Part shown: one piece after another, positions 40,280 through 46,136 of the stretch | How the letters are laid out: every line of letters starts with the position of its first letter | Numbering within the stretch: position 1 is the stretch's first letter | Assembly: GCA_036491125.1 (NCBI GenBank) | Contig: DASXCO010000051.1 | Location: 1-46,136, forward strand | Length of the DNA stretch: 46,136 bases | Direction: 5' to 3' | Source: Acidimicrobiales bacterium | GTDB taxonomy: Bacteria > Actinomycetota > Acidimicrobiia > Acidimicrobiales > AC-9 | Notes under the pieces: model-generated | The model's database searches: none | Told to the model about the DNA's origin: nothing | What the model saw: the letters and a program-made list of their open reading frames with translations, nothing else | Program-made: the position numbers and the translations under genes

Positions 40280-41566
40280 TCAGCGGCGGGGCGCGACCGG
40301 TGCCGCCCTGAGGCTCTGGAAGTACTCGACGTCGCTGTCATCGGGCGCGCGGCCCACCCGCGTGGTGGTGTCCACATCGGCCGCCTCGGCCCGCAGGGCG
40401 GCCACGTTCCACCGCTCCGGAGGTCGGGCGACCGCAGGATCGAACTGGAAGTGGCGCATGGCGTTCTCGTGGGTGATCTTGTCGATCTGGTCGTCGGTCA
40501 GGGACTGGAGAAGCGACTCGAGCGTCTCCGGTCCCCGGGGCCAGCTGCTGTCGGAGTGCGGATAATCCGATTCCCAACAGACGTTGTCGATGTTGAACTC
40601 CTCGATGAGCTTGATCCCAACCCTGTCGTTGATGAAACAGCACAGGACACGCTCGCGGAACACCTCGGCCGGGCCGGAGCCGGACGGGAAGCTGTGACGG
40701 GTCCAGCCCGCGTGGCGCTCCTGGGTGTGCTCGGCCCGCTGCAGGAAGTACGGGATCCACCCGATGTCCCCCTCGGTCAGAGAGAAGCGCAGGTTCGGGA
40801 ACCTCCACCAGAAGTCGGCCCACACGAGGTCCCCGAGCGAGTAGATCGACATCGCCGACGACAGGCTCATGGCCACGCTGGGCGGCGCGTCGGGTGAGGT
40901 CGCGGCGCTGCGGGAGGACGAGCCGACGTGCAGGCACAGCACGGTGCCGACCTCGGAGCAGGCGGCGAACAGCGGGTCCCAGTAGCCGCTGTGGATCGAG
41001 GGGAGCTTGAGGGCGGCGGGGTTCTCCGAATAGGTCACCGAATGACAGCCCTTGTCGGCCAGTCGGCGCACCTCGCCCGCGGCCAGCTCGACGTCGAAGA
41101 GCGGAAGGATCCCGCAGGGGATGAACCGGTCGGGATAGGCGGCGCACCACTCGTCGACGTGCCAGTCGTTGTACGCCTTGATCATGATCTCGTTGATGTG
41201 GCGGTCCGGGCCCTCGTTGAGGACCTGACCGGAGAACCCGGTCCAGTTGGGGAAGTTGAGCCCCGCCAGCTGCCCGCCGGCCGACATGTCCCGCACCCGC
41301 TCGCGCACGTCGTAACAGCCGGGACGCATCTCCTCGTAGCGCTGGGGGTTGACGTTGTACATCTCCGGAGGCTTGCCGGCCACGGCGTTGAGACCAAGGT
41401 TGCGGCCTGGCTTCTCGCCGTACCACCACTGCTGGAAGCCCCGTTCGTCCGTGACGACCCGAGGGGCGCGATCGCGGTACCTGGCTGGCACGTGAGCGTC
41501 GAACATGTCCGCCGGCTCGGCGATGTGGTCGTCGACGCTGATGAGGACCATGTCTTCGGGGCGCAC
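40280..41566 (-). CDS. Amidohydrolase_2 family metal-dependent hydrolase/decarboxylase
   Basis: The protein is 428 residues from GTG 41566, with AGGAGG 6 bases upstream. The metal motif near the N-terminus is ISVDDHIAEPADMF (D12, H14). The barrel has GILPLFDVELAAGEVRR and VLCLHVGSSSRS, and the C-terminal Asp is in CWESDYPHSDSSWP. The 'DDHI.EP.D.F' start with 'SDYPHSD' is a common actinobacterial amidohydrolase subgroup of unknown substrate, and differs from the members at 699 and 32699. It is divergent from a NIPSNAP-like gene with an AT-rich promoter element between them. Confidence 0.87.
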   Translation of the reverse strand: MRPEDMVLISVDDHIAEPADMFDAHVPARYRDRAPRVVTDERGFQQWWYGEKPGRNLGLNAVAGKPPEMYNVNPQRYEEMRPGCYDVRERVRDMSAGGQLAGLNFPNWTGFSGQVLNEGPDRHINEIMIKAYNDWHVDEWCAAYPDRFIPCGILPLFDVELAAGEVRRLADKGCHSVTYSENPAALKLPSIHSGYWDPLFAACSEVGTVLCLHVGSSSRSAATSPDAPPSVAMSLSSAMSIYSLGDLVWADFWWRFPNLRFSLTEGDIGWIPYFLQRAEHTQERHAGWTRHSFPSGSGPAEVFRERVLCCFINDRVGIKLIEEFNIDNVCWESDYPHSDSSWPRGPETLESLLQSLTDDQIDKITHENAMRHFQFDPAVARPPERWNVAALRAEAADVDTTTRVGRAPDDSDVEYFQSLRAAPVAPRR

Positions 41567-41592
41567 TGTGGGCCTCCTGGGTACGACTAGCC

Positions 41593-41608
41593 TCGTATTC
41601 TATATACC
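41593..41608. promoter_or_regulatory. AT-rich divergent promoter/operator element resembling copies A and B
   Basis: TCGTATTCTATAT at 41593-41605 matches TCGAATACTATAT of the element at 31721 in 11 of 13 bases. On the minus strand it contains TAGAAT (41602-41597), a good -10 box for the amidohydrolase; on the plus strand TATATA could serve the NIPSNAP-like gene. Similarity to the shared operator may reflect common promoter composition. Confidence 0.4.
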
Positions 41609-41634
41609 TTCCTGGCGAGGGGGCCCGAGGAGAG

Positions 41635-42390
41635 ATGTCCACGAACGAGAAGGTCTACATCCACGAGCTGGTCGACATCCTCGGCCACAATCGGGCTCGG
41701 TACATGTACCACATGACGGCCAATTGGAGCCCCATCGCCCAGGAGGAACGGCATCAGCTCTGCTACGGCGTGTGGGGTGTGGTGGGGAGCACGTCGTACT
41801 GGCCGAGGGTCCTCAACATATGGGAGGAGGACGGCTTCGACGGGCTGGCGGCATCGTTCGGTCACGAGTTCGAGCACCCGGGCCTCCAGGACCCCAAGCT
41901 GGCCAAGTGGTGGGCCGAGGCGGCCAAGTATCGCCGCGGCGGGGTGGACAGGATCCTCGTCCCCGCGCCGTGGAGTCGCACCATCGCGGAGCTGTGCGCC
42001 GACGGTGTACGGGGGCAGGTCTACGCCCACGAGCAGGTCGAGCTGCCGCAGGGCGGTTCCCGCGACTTCCTCGAGCACGTCCGGGACGCGGCCGTGCCGT
42101 TGTACGAGGAGCACGGCTGGGTGCTGGTCGGCGCGTGGGAGACGGCCATGACGAACGAGTCCGAGTGCATCCTGTTGTGGGCGATCCCGTCGTGGGATCG
42201 ATGGGCGGCCCTCGAGCGTGCCGAGCGGGTCGAGTGCGCCGACACCCCGATCAGACGGTGGCGGCGCGCCAGCTACGACCGGACCATCTCGTCCCAGCGC
42301 TTCCTCGTCGTCGACTCACCCCTGTCGCCGTTGCGCACCGGCCGCCAACCCAACAAGTCGGACAGGAGCGACGACTGGCAGGACCTCTGA
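41635..42390 (+). CDS. NIPSNAP-like (dimeric alpha/beta barrel) protein, two repeats
   Basis: The protein is 251 residues from ATG 41635, with GAGGAGAG upstream. Two related halves can be seen. In the first, VYIHELVDILGHNRARYMYH leads to YGVWGVVGSTSYWPRVLNIW. In the second, VYAHEQVELPQGGSRDFLEH leads to LVGAWETAMTNESECILLWA. Each has the beta-alpha-beta-beta pattern of NIPSNAP/ABM ferredoxin-like domains, whose members are small-molecule-binding or monooxygenase-like. I cannot assign a reaction. It is divergent from the amidohydrolase and convergent with the GntR gene, with one base between. Confidence 0.65.
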   Translation: MSTNEKVYIHELVDILGHNRARYMYHMTANWSPIAQEERHQLCYGVWGVVGSTSYWPRVLNIWEEDGFDGLAASFGHEFEHPGLQDPKLAKWWAEAAKYRRGGVDRILVPAPWSRTIAELCADGVRGQVYAHEQVELPQGGSRDFLEHVRDAAVPLYEEHGWVLVGAWETAMTNESECILLWAIPSWDRWAALERAERVECADTPIRRWRRASYDRTISSQRFLVVDSPLSPLRTGRQPNKSDRSDDWQDL

Positions 42391-42391
42391 G

Positions 42392-43090
42392 CTATCTGGT
42401 GTCTGCTCCGCCGGAGCCAGCGCTGTCGAGCAGGCCCCGCTGGCGGAGGACGGCGACGACATTGTCCGCCTGGCGTCTCATCATCCGCTGATACTCGGCG
42501 GCGGCCCGATCCCCGTCGCGGCGCTTCATGGCTCTGGCGATGGCCGTCAGCCCCCGGCGTTCGCCATCGATGGCGGCGGGGACGAGCTCGAAGAAGTTGC
42601 CCGGCACGAGTCCCGACATGGCCCGAAGCACGACGTTGATCCGTGGCGAGCGCGCCGCGCCCGTGATGGCGGCGTGGAAGTCGATGGCGAGGCTCTCGAG
42701 CTCCTCTGTGTCGTCGGTCTCGTTGAACGCCTCGGCCAGCTCGGCCAGCTTGTCCTCCAGGCCCGGCGCCTTGCGCGCCAGCGCCCGCTTGGCCGCGAAC
42801 CCGTACACCAGGCCGTAGAGCTCGTAGTGGTCTCGGACCGCCTGCTCGTCCAGTGCGGTGACGAAGGCGCCCCGGTGCAGCTCGATGGTCACCCAGCCGC
42901 CGCTCTCCAGGGCGATGAGCGCCTCCCGGATGGGGATGCGGCTGATCCCGAGGTCCTGGGCGAGCTCGTCCTGGGGTACCCGCTCGCCGGGGCGCAGCTC
43001 GCCCTCGAAGATCAGTCGCCGGATGTACAACGCGGCGTCGGTGCCGCTGCTGCGTCTGGCGAACTGTTGGGCAGAAGCGGTGCGAGGCAT
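42392..43090 (-). CDS. GntR family regulator, FadR (FCD) subfamily
   Basis: The protein is 232 residues from ATG 43090, with GGAGG 5 bases upstream. The N-terminal winged helix is YIRRLIFEGELRPGERVPQD and ELAQDLGISRIPIREALIAL, the classic GntR signature. The C-terminal FCD domain (VRDHYELYGLVYGFAAKRAL, SLAIDFHAAITGAARSPRI) carries the Asp/His residues that often bind a metal next to the acid ligand. Such regulators sense small organic acids or acyl-CoA. A longer frame to 43636 is antisense to the ligase and is rejected. Possible operators are at 43127-43139 and 37251-37260. Confidence 0.9.
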   Translation of the reverse strand: MPRTASAQQFARRSSGTDAALYIRRLIFEGELRPGERVPQDELAQDLGISRIPIREALIALESGGWVTIELHRGAFVTALDEQAVRDHYELYGLVYGFAAKRALARKAPGLEDKLAELAEAFNETDDTEELESLAIDFHAAITGAARSPRINVVLRAMSGLVPGNFFELVPAAIDGERRGLTAIARAMKRRDGDRAAAEYQRMMRRQADNVVAVLRQRGLLDSAGSGGADTR

Positions 43091-43122
43091 TGTCCTCCAG
43101 GGGGCGCAACGAGCTCCGTTTA

Positions 43123-43139
43123 TGATGCATATTGTATCG
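43123..43139. promoter_or_regulatory. Operator-like AT-rich site upstream of the GntR gene
   Basis: GATGCATATTGTATC (43124-43138) is an imperfect palindrome (GATnCA and TGnATC on opposite sides). GCATATTGTATCG at 43127-43139 matches GCATAAAGTATCG at 22680-22692 in 11 of 13 bases. It lies 33 bases upstream of the GntR start and probably overlaps its promoter. Confidence 0.45.
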
Positions 43140-43169
43140 AGACGGACCGTCGCCCGAGGTTGCCGGCGT

Positions 43170-44582
43170 TCAACTGGGCTCGACGATCGCCCGTGAGACG
43201 AGCTCGCTCCGCAGCAGCTTGCCAGCCTCGTTGCGAGGCAACAGCCCGACGTGCTTGAACGCGACCGGCACCTTGTAGGGCGCCAGGTGGTCGCGACATA
43301 GTGCTTCCAACTCACCGGCTCGAGCCTGTTCTCCGGTGAAGAAGGCGACCGGTACCTCGCCCAGACGGTCGTCGGGCGCTCCGACGACAGCCACATCTGC
43401 CACCGCGGGGGAGAGTCGTAGCACCTCCTCGACGTCGCCCGGGAACACCTTGTTGCCGCCCCGGTTGATGACGTCACTGGCGCGGCCCTCGATCCAGACG
43501 AACCCGTCGCCGTCCACCCGGGCGATGTCGCCGGTGTCGAGGTAGCCGTCGGCGTCCACGCGGTCGTCGAGATCGCCCCCTCCTGCGTAGCCGAGGGCCC
43601 GGTTGGGCGGCCGCACGTGGAGCCGCCCGGTCCCACCCGGCTCGAGGACCCTGGACTCGTCCCCGACGACTTTGATCTTCACCCCCGGATGGGGCCGCCC
43701 GACGGCGCCGATCTTCTCGGGGAAACCCTTGGCATCCGCCGCCGTCCAGCCGATGACCTCTCCGATCTCGGCCTGACCGTATCCGTTCAACACGAAGGCG
43801 TGGAACTGTTCGGTGAAGCGTCGAGCCTGGAGCGGCGAGAGCGGCGCGGTGATGCTGCGCACGTACTTGAGAGGAGAGAGGTCGGTGATGTGGGGATCGT
43901 CGTTGAGCATCGTGATGGCGGCCGGTGGCAGCACAGTGGAGCGGATCTGGAATCGTCGCACCAGGTCGGCGAACCCCCTCGCCTCGAACCTGTCGATGAT
44001 CACGAGGGCGGCGCCCGCCCGCAGTCCGAACAGCGCGTTGTAGATCCCGGCGTTGAGGGCGAGCGAGACCGGGATCAGATTGGGGGTCGGTCGGTGGGAT
44101 CGGTCGCCGGGGCCGGGTCGCAAAGGACCCAGCACCCGATCGATGAGCTCGAGGTAGGCCTCGTGCGTGTGCAGCACGGCCTTGGGCTCGCCGGTCGTCC
44201 CCGACGTCCAGAGAACGAACGCGATCCCCGGCTCGTAGGTGCGGCCCCGTGCGCGGGGAGCCAGGCCGGACTCGTCGAGCAGCGCCGCGGGTCGGGTCAC
44301 GTCCACCACGCGGTCGACCTCGTGCGATGGAGAGCGAGGATTGACGGGAACCCACACGCAGTCGGCCATCCAGGTGCCGAGCATGGCGATGACCGCCTCC
44401 GGACCGTTCGGCAGCTGGGCGGCGACGGCCTGGCCGGGATGGAGCCCGCTCTCACGAAGGGCCTTCGCCCACCCGGCTACCGCGCGCCGGACATCGCCTG
44501 CCGTGACAGACCGGTCGACCGTGTGCAGTAGGAGCTCGTCGTCGGAGAACGGATGGTCGGTGAGCAACGAGGTCAGGTTCAT
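43170..44582 (-). CDS. AMP-forming acyl-CoA synthetase/ligase
   Basis: The protein is 470 residues from ATG 44582, shorter than the ligase at 37343. It has the P-loop FVLWTSGTTGEPKAV (residues about 122-136), VLNGYGQAEIGEVIGW, the hinge region YLDTGDIARVDGDGFVWIEG and the C-terminal catalytic Lys in LLPRNEAGKLLRSEL. The N-terminal lobe is compact (DHPFSDDELLLHTVDRSVTA) but motifs A3-A10 are present. Its start overlaps the stop of the upstream gene as ATGA. The substrate is unknown. It is probably cotranscribed with the TPP-enzyme-like and enoyl-CoA-hydratase genes, and the GntR gene follows 79 bases downstream. Confidence 0.88.
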   Translation of the reverse strand: MNLTSLLTDHPFSDDELLLHTVDRSVTAGDVRRAVAGWAKALRESGLHPGQAVAAQLPNGPEAVIAMLGTWMADCVWVPVNPRSPSHEVDRVVDVTRPAALLDESGLAPRARGRTYEPGIAFVLWTSGTTGEPKAVLHTHEAYLELIDRVLGPLRPGPGDRSHRPTPNLIPVSLALNAGIYNALFGLRAGAALVIIDRFEARGFADLVRRFQIRSTVLPPAAITMLNDDPHITDLSPLKYVRSITAPLSPLQARRFTEQFHAFVLNGYGQAEIGEVIGWTAADAKGFPEKIGAVGRPHPGVKIKVVGDESRVLEPGGTGRLHVRPPNRALGYAGGGDLDDRVDADGYLDTGDIARVDGDGFVWIEGRASDVINRGGNKVFPGDVEEVLRLSPAVADVAVVGAPDDRLGEVPVAFFTGEQARAGELEALCRDHLAPYKVPVAFKHVGLLPRNEAGKLLRSELVSRAIVEPS

Positions 44583-45871
44583 GAGCTGTTCGCAACGCAG
44601 CCGCCCCACGCCACGACAGGGCCGGCGGCGTCGACCATCCGGCTCAGCTGTGTCGGGTCGGCCGCCAGCGATACCGGCTCGGGTCGATCGGCTACGGCCA
44701 GTCGTCTGAGCCGGTCCACGTGATCGGCGGGCGCCAGCGCCGGTCCCGACGGATCCCACACCTCGAGAGGGAGGCTGATGCCCAGTTGATCGGCGGCCTC
44801 GAGCACCGCTCGCACCGCCGGGCTCGGCGGTGCGTCCACGACCGCCAGCACCGACCGGGACGGACGGCGCAGCCGGGCGGCCAGGGCGCAGGCAGGAGCG
44901 AAGCCGCCGGCGTCGCGCTCCGCCGGCACCTGCACGGCGCCCAGCTCCGTCGTGGCCAGGGTGCGCGCCACCCAGTAGCCGGAGACGCCGGGGTCGGCCG
45001 CTACCAGGCCACCGGTGCCGAAGCACTGCCCGTAGTGGAGCGTCACCCGGGTGGGGGCGAGAGGACCCGCATCGACCGCCCAGCCCTGCTGGGTGACAGT
45101 GGCCAGGGCCGCCCGCAGGGGCGGCATGGTCAGCTCCGTGTCCGGCCGGGACCACCGCTCGGCGAGCGGCCCGAGAGAGCCCGGGGGTGCGACGAGGAAC
45201 GGCGCCACTTGCCAGCGCTCATCGGGGGCCTCGGCCGCGTCCACCCCGGTGGCCACGATCAGGTCGGCAGCTCCCAACCCGCCGAGCTCGAAGTCGAGCG
45301 CCTGGAGACCGACCGTGGCCCAGTGGTGTCGGCTGCGCCAGTCCAGCACGCCCTTGGCGCCCCAGGTGTTGAGCACGCCGAGACTGCCCACCGCGGCCAA
45401 GGCGTTCAGTCCCGATGTCGCCTTGCTCTCGACCACCCCCGGGCCGGCGAGGACGACCGGGGATCGGGCCGCCACCAATGCCTTCACGTGGTCGGGGTCG
45501 GGATCGATCCACCGGTCGACCGGCGGGGGGGCGGATGGCATCGCGTCAGGTGCCGGCGCATCCAGGTCGAGGTCCAACCGGAGGACGGCCGCGCCGCCAA
45601 CCGGGGAGATGTCGGCGTCGAGGAGATCTCTGGGATCGGTCAGGGCGAGCTCTTGTGCCGACGGCTCCGGGCTGGCTACGAGCAACCGGCCGTCGCCGCT
45701 GTGCACGGCGGCCGGCTGGCCGTTCACCCGCCGGTGGGCAGCCGCCAGCCTGGTGGCCACGACGGGGTCGTCGACCTCGACGACTCGCAGGCCGGTCAGC
45801 GATCGCCCGTACACGACATCGATCCCCCGCACGCGGAGCCACCGGCCCAGGAGCTGGCTCGCTGTGATCAC
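44579..45871 (-). CDS. Degenerate TPP-enzyme-like (acetolactate-synthase-fold) protein
   Basis: The protein is 430 residues from GTG 45871, overlapping the upstream stop as GTGA. The opening ITASQLLGRWLRVRGIDVVYG copies the N-terminal Pyr-domain helix of TPP enzymes, but that domain is reduced to about 100 residues and lacks the catalytic Glu segment. Residues about 120-255 match the central domain (PVVLAGPGVV, VLNTWGAKGVLDWRSRHHWA, ADLIVATGVDAAE). Residues about 275-365 resemble the PP domain (VAADPGVSGYWVARTL, AGGFAPACALAARL, VLAVVDAPPS), but the Mg/TPP-binding GDG...N motif is missing. The usual length is about 550. It may be a non-catalytic or repurposed relative. The tight overlaps with ligase and hydratase genes imply joint function. 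Confidence 0.7.
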   Translation of the reverse strand: MITASQLLGRWLRVRGIDVVYGRSLTGLRVVEVDDPVVATRLAAAHRRVNGQPAAVHSGDGRLLVASPEPSAQELALTDPRDLLDADISPVGGAAVLRLDLDLDAPAPDAMPSAPPPVDRWIDPDPDHVKALVAARSPVVLAGPGVVESKATSGLNALAAVGSLGVLNTWGAKGVLDWRSRHHWATVGLQALDFELGGLGAADLIVATGVDAAEAPDERWQVAPFLVAPPGSLGPLAERWSRPDTELTMPPLRAALATVTQQGWAVDAGPLAPTRVTLHYGQCFGTGGLVAADPGVSGYWVARTLATTELGAVQVPAERDAGGFAPACALAARLRRPSRSVLAVVDAPPSPAVRAVLEAADQLGISLPLEVWDPSGPALAPADHVDRLRRLAVADRPEPVSLAADPTQLSRMVDAAGPVVAWGGCVANSS

Positions 45872-46136
45872 GTGTCGCTCTGTTGTTGCGGCTTCGCCGC
45901 CCCGGGCGGGGCCCCATCCCCGCCCTCCTCCGAAGGGGCGGGGACCCCAGCCCCGCCGCCGGCCGTCGGAGGGGAGAGCGGCTGCCATACGGGCTCGCGC
46001 TTCTCGGCGAAGGCTCGGGGACCCTCCTCCTGGTCGGGGTGGCCCCACAGCGACGCCAGCTCCTTGCCCCCGGCCCGGCAGGCGTCGGTCAGCCCCAGCT
46101 CGAGGGCCTGCCACAGCGCCCGCTTGGTGGCGGCCA
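45868..46136 (-). CDS. Enoyl-CoA hydratase/isomerase family protein, C-terminal part (runs off the right edge)
   Basis: Only the last 88 codons are visible. ATKRALWQALELGLTDAC followed by EGPRAFAEKREPVWQ is the conserved C-terminus of crotonase-family enoyl-CoA hydratases. After that the protein continues for about 36 residues of Pro/Gly/Ala-rich low-complexity sequence, which relatives normally lack. This tail is encoded by a strongly self-complementary GC-rich stretch. The stop overlaps the next gene's GTG start. The crotonase active site lies outside the window. Confidence 0.8.
   Translation of the reverse strand, partial: AATKRALWQALELGLTDACRAGGKELASLWGHPDQEEGPRAFAEKREPVWQPLSPPTAGGGAGVPAPSEEGGDGAPPGAAKPQQQSDT
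45888..45944. repeat. GC-rich hairpin cluster (REP-like) inside the hydratase tail
   Basis: GCGGC-TTC-GCCGC at 45888-45900 is a perfect hairpin, and TCCCCGCCC (45917-45925) pairs with GGGCGGGGA (45936-45944) as a 9-base stem. The segment between is also C/G-homopolymeric. It may be a dispersed palindromic element fused into the reading frame. Other copies cannot be searched here. Confidence 0.55.

Noticed and set aside
43091-43636. N-terminal extension of the GntR regulator
   Set aside because: It is a shadow frame on the same strand as the ligase C-terminus; the GntR has a good ribosome binding site at ATG 43090.
1-46136. tRNA, rRNA, CRISPR array, transposase or integrase genes
   Set aside because: None was seen on either strand; no cloverleaf with CCA-end context, no spaced repeats and no DDE or recombinase motifs in the translated frames.

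Overview
The window is very GC-rich, gene-dense and has mostly short intergenic gaps, frequent GTG starts, GGAGG-type ribosome binding sites and many 4-base stop/start overlaps. Luciferase-like (probably F420-dependent) oxidoreductases, Actinomycetota-type P450s, TetR and GntR regulators and many 'amidohydrolase_2' proteins point to an actinobacterium. My best guess is a lineage near Acidimicrobiia, perhaps from a metagenome; this placement is inference. I saw no rRNA, tRNA, CRISPR array, integrase or transposase.

Layout. 1-2654: the N-terminus of an exported solute-binding protein, an amidohydrolase, and a divergent TetR gene with a well-formed operator between them. 2802-6078: a thiolase-like/DUF35 pair followed by two short-chain dehydrogenases (SDRs), an acyl-CoA or aldol-cleavage operon. 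6083-12580: a kinase/luciferase-like fusion, a DoxX protein, two divergent lipases (one CalB-like, one SGNH lipoprotein), a DnaJ-domain protein, a GYD protein and an SDR. 12653-16396: an APH-type phosphotransferase, a conserved protein of unknown function and a D-aminoacylase-like hydrolase, tightly coupled. 16668-22608: a Pro-rich IPT/TIG membrane protein, a P450, a degenerate amidohydrolase, an SDR, an HSL-type esterase and a luciferase-like oxidoreductase.

22870-28054 encodes a branched-chain-amino-acid-type ABC importer: a lipoprotein binding protein, a LivG-like ATPase, and one 961-residue polypeptide in which LivH, LivM and LivF are fused. 28087-35823 carries SDRs, a SnoaL-like protein, a second P450, an acetoacetate-decarboxylase-like protein, a second TetR, an amidohydrolase and a KshA-like Rieske oxygenase. 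35838-46136 carries a binding-protein-fold protein without signal peptide, two acyl-CoA ligases, a family III CoA-transferase, another amidohydrolase, a NIPSNAP-like protein, a GntR regulator, a degenerate TPP-enzyme-like protein and the C-terminus of an enoyl-CoA hydratase.

Taken together this looks like an accessory catabolic region for hydrophobic or cyclic carboxylic compounds (steroid-, terpenoid- or aromatic-like; the substrate is not determined). Esters would be cleaved by lipases and esterases, a substrate imported by the Liv-type transporter, oxidised by P450s, the Rieske enzyme, luciferase-like enzymes and SDRs, activated by ligases or the CoA-transferase, and shortened by hydratase and thiolase-like enzymes. 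The most interesting non-coding signal is an AT-rich operator-like sequence shared almost exactly between the promoter region of the ABC importer (22680-22708) and that of the second TetR gene (31721-31748), with weaker look-alikes at 41593 and 43127. This suggests a local regulon.
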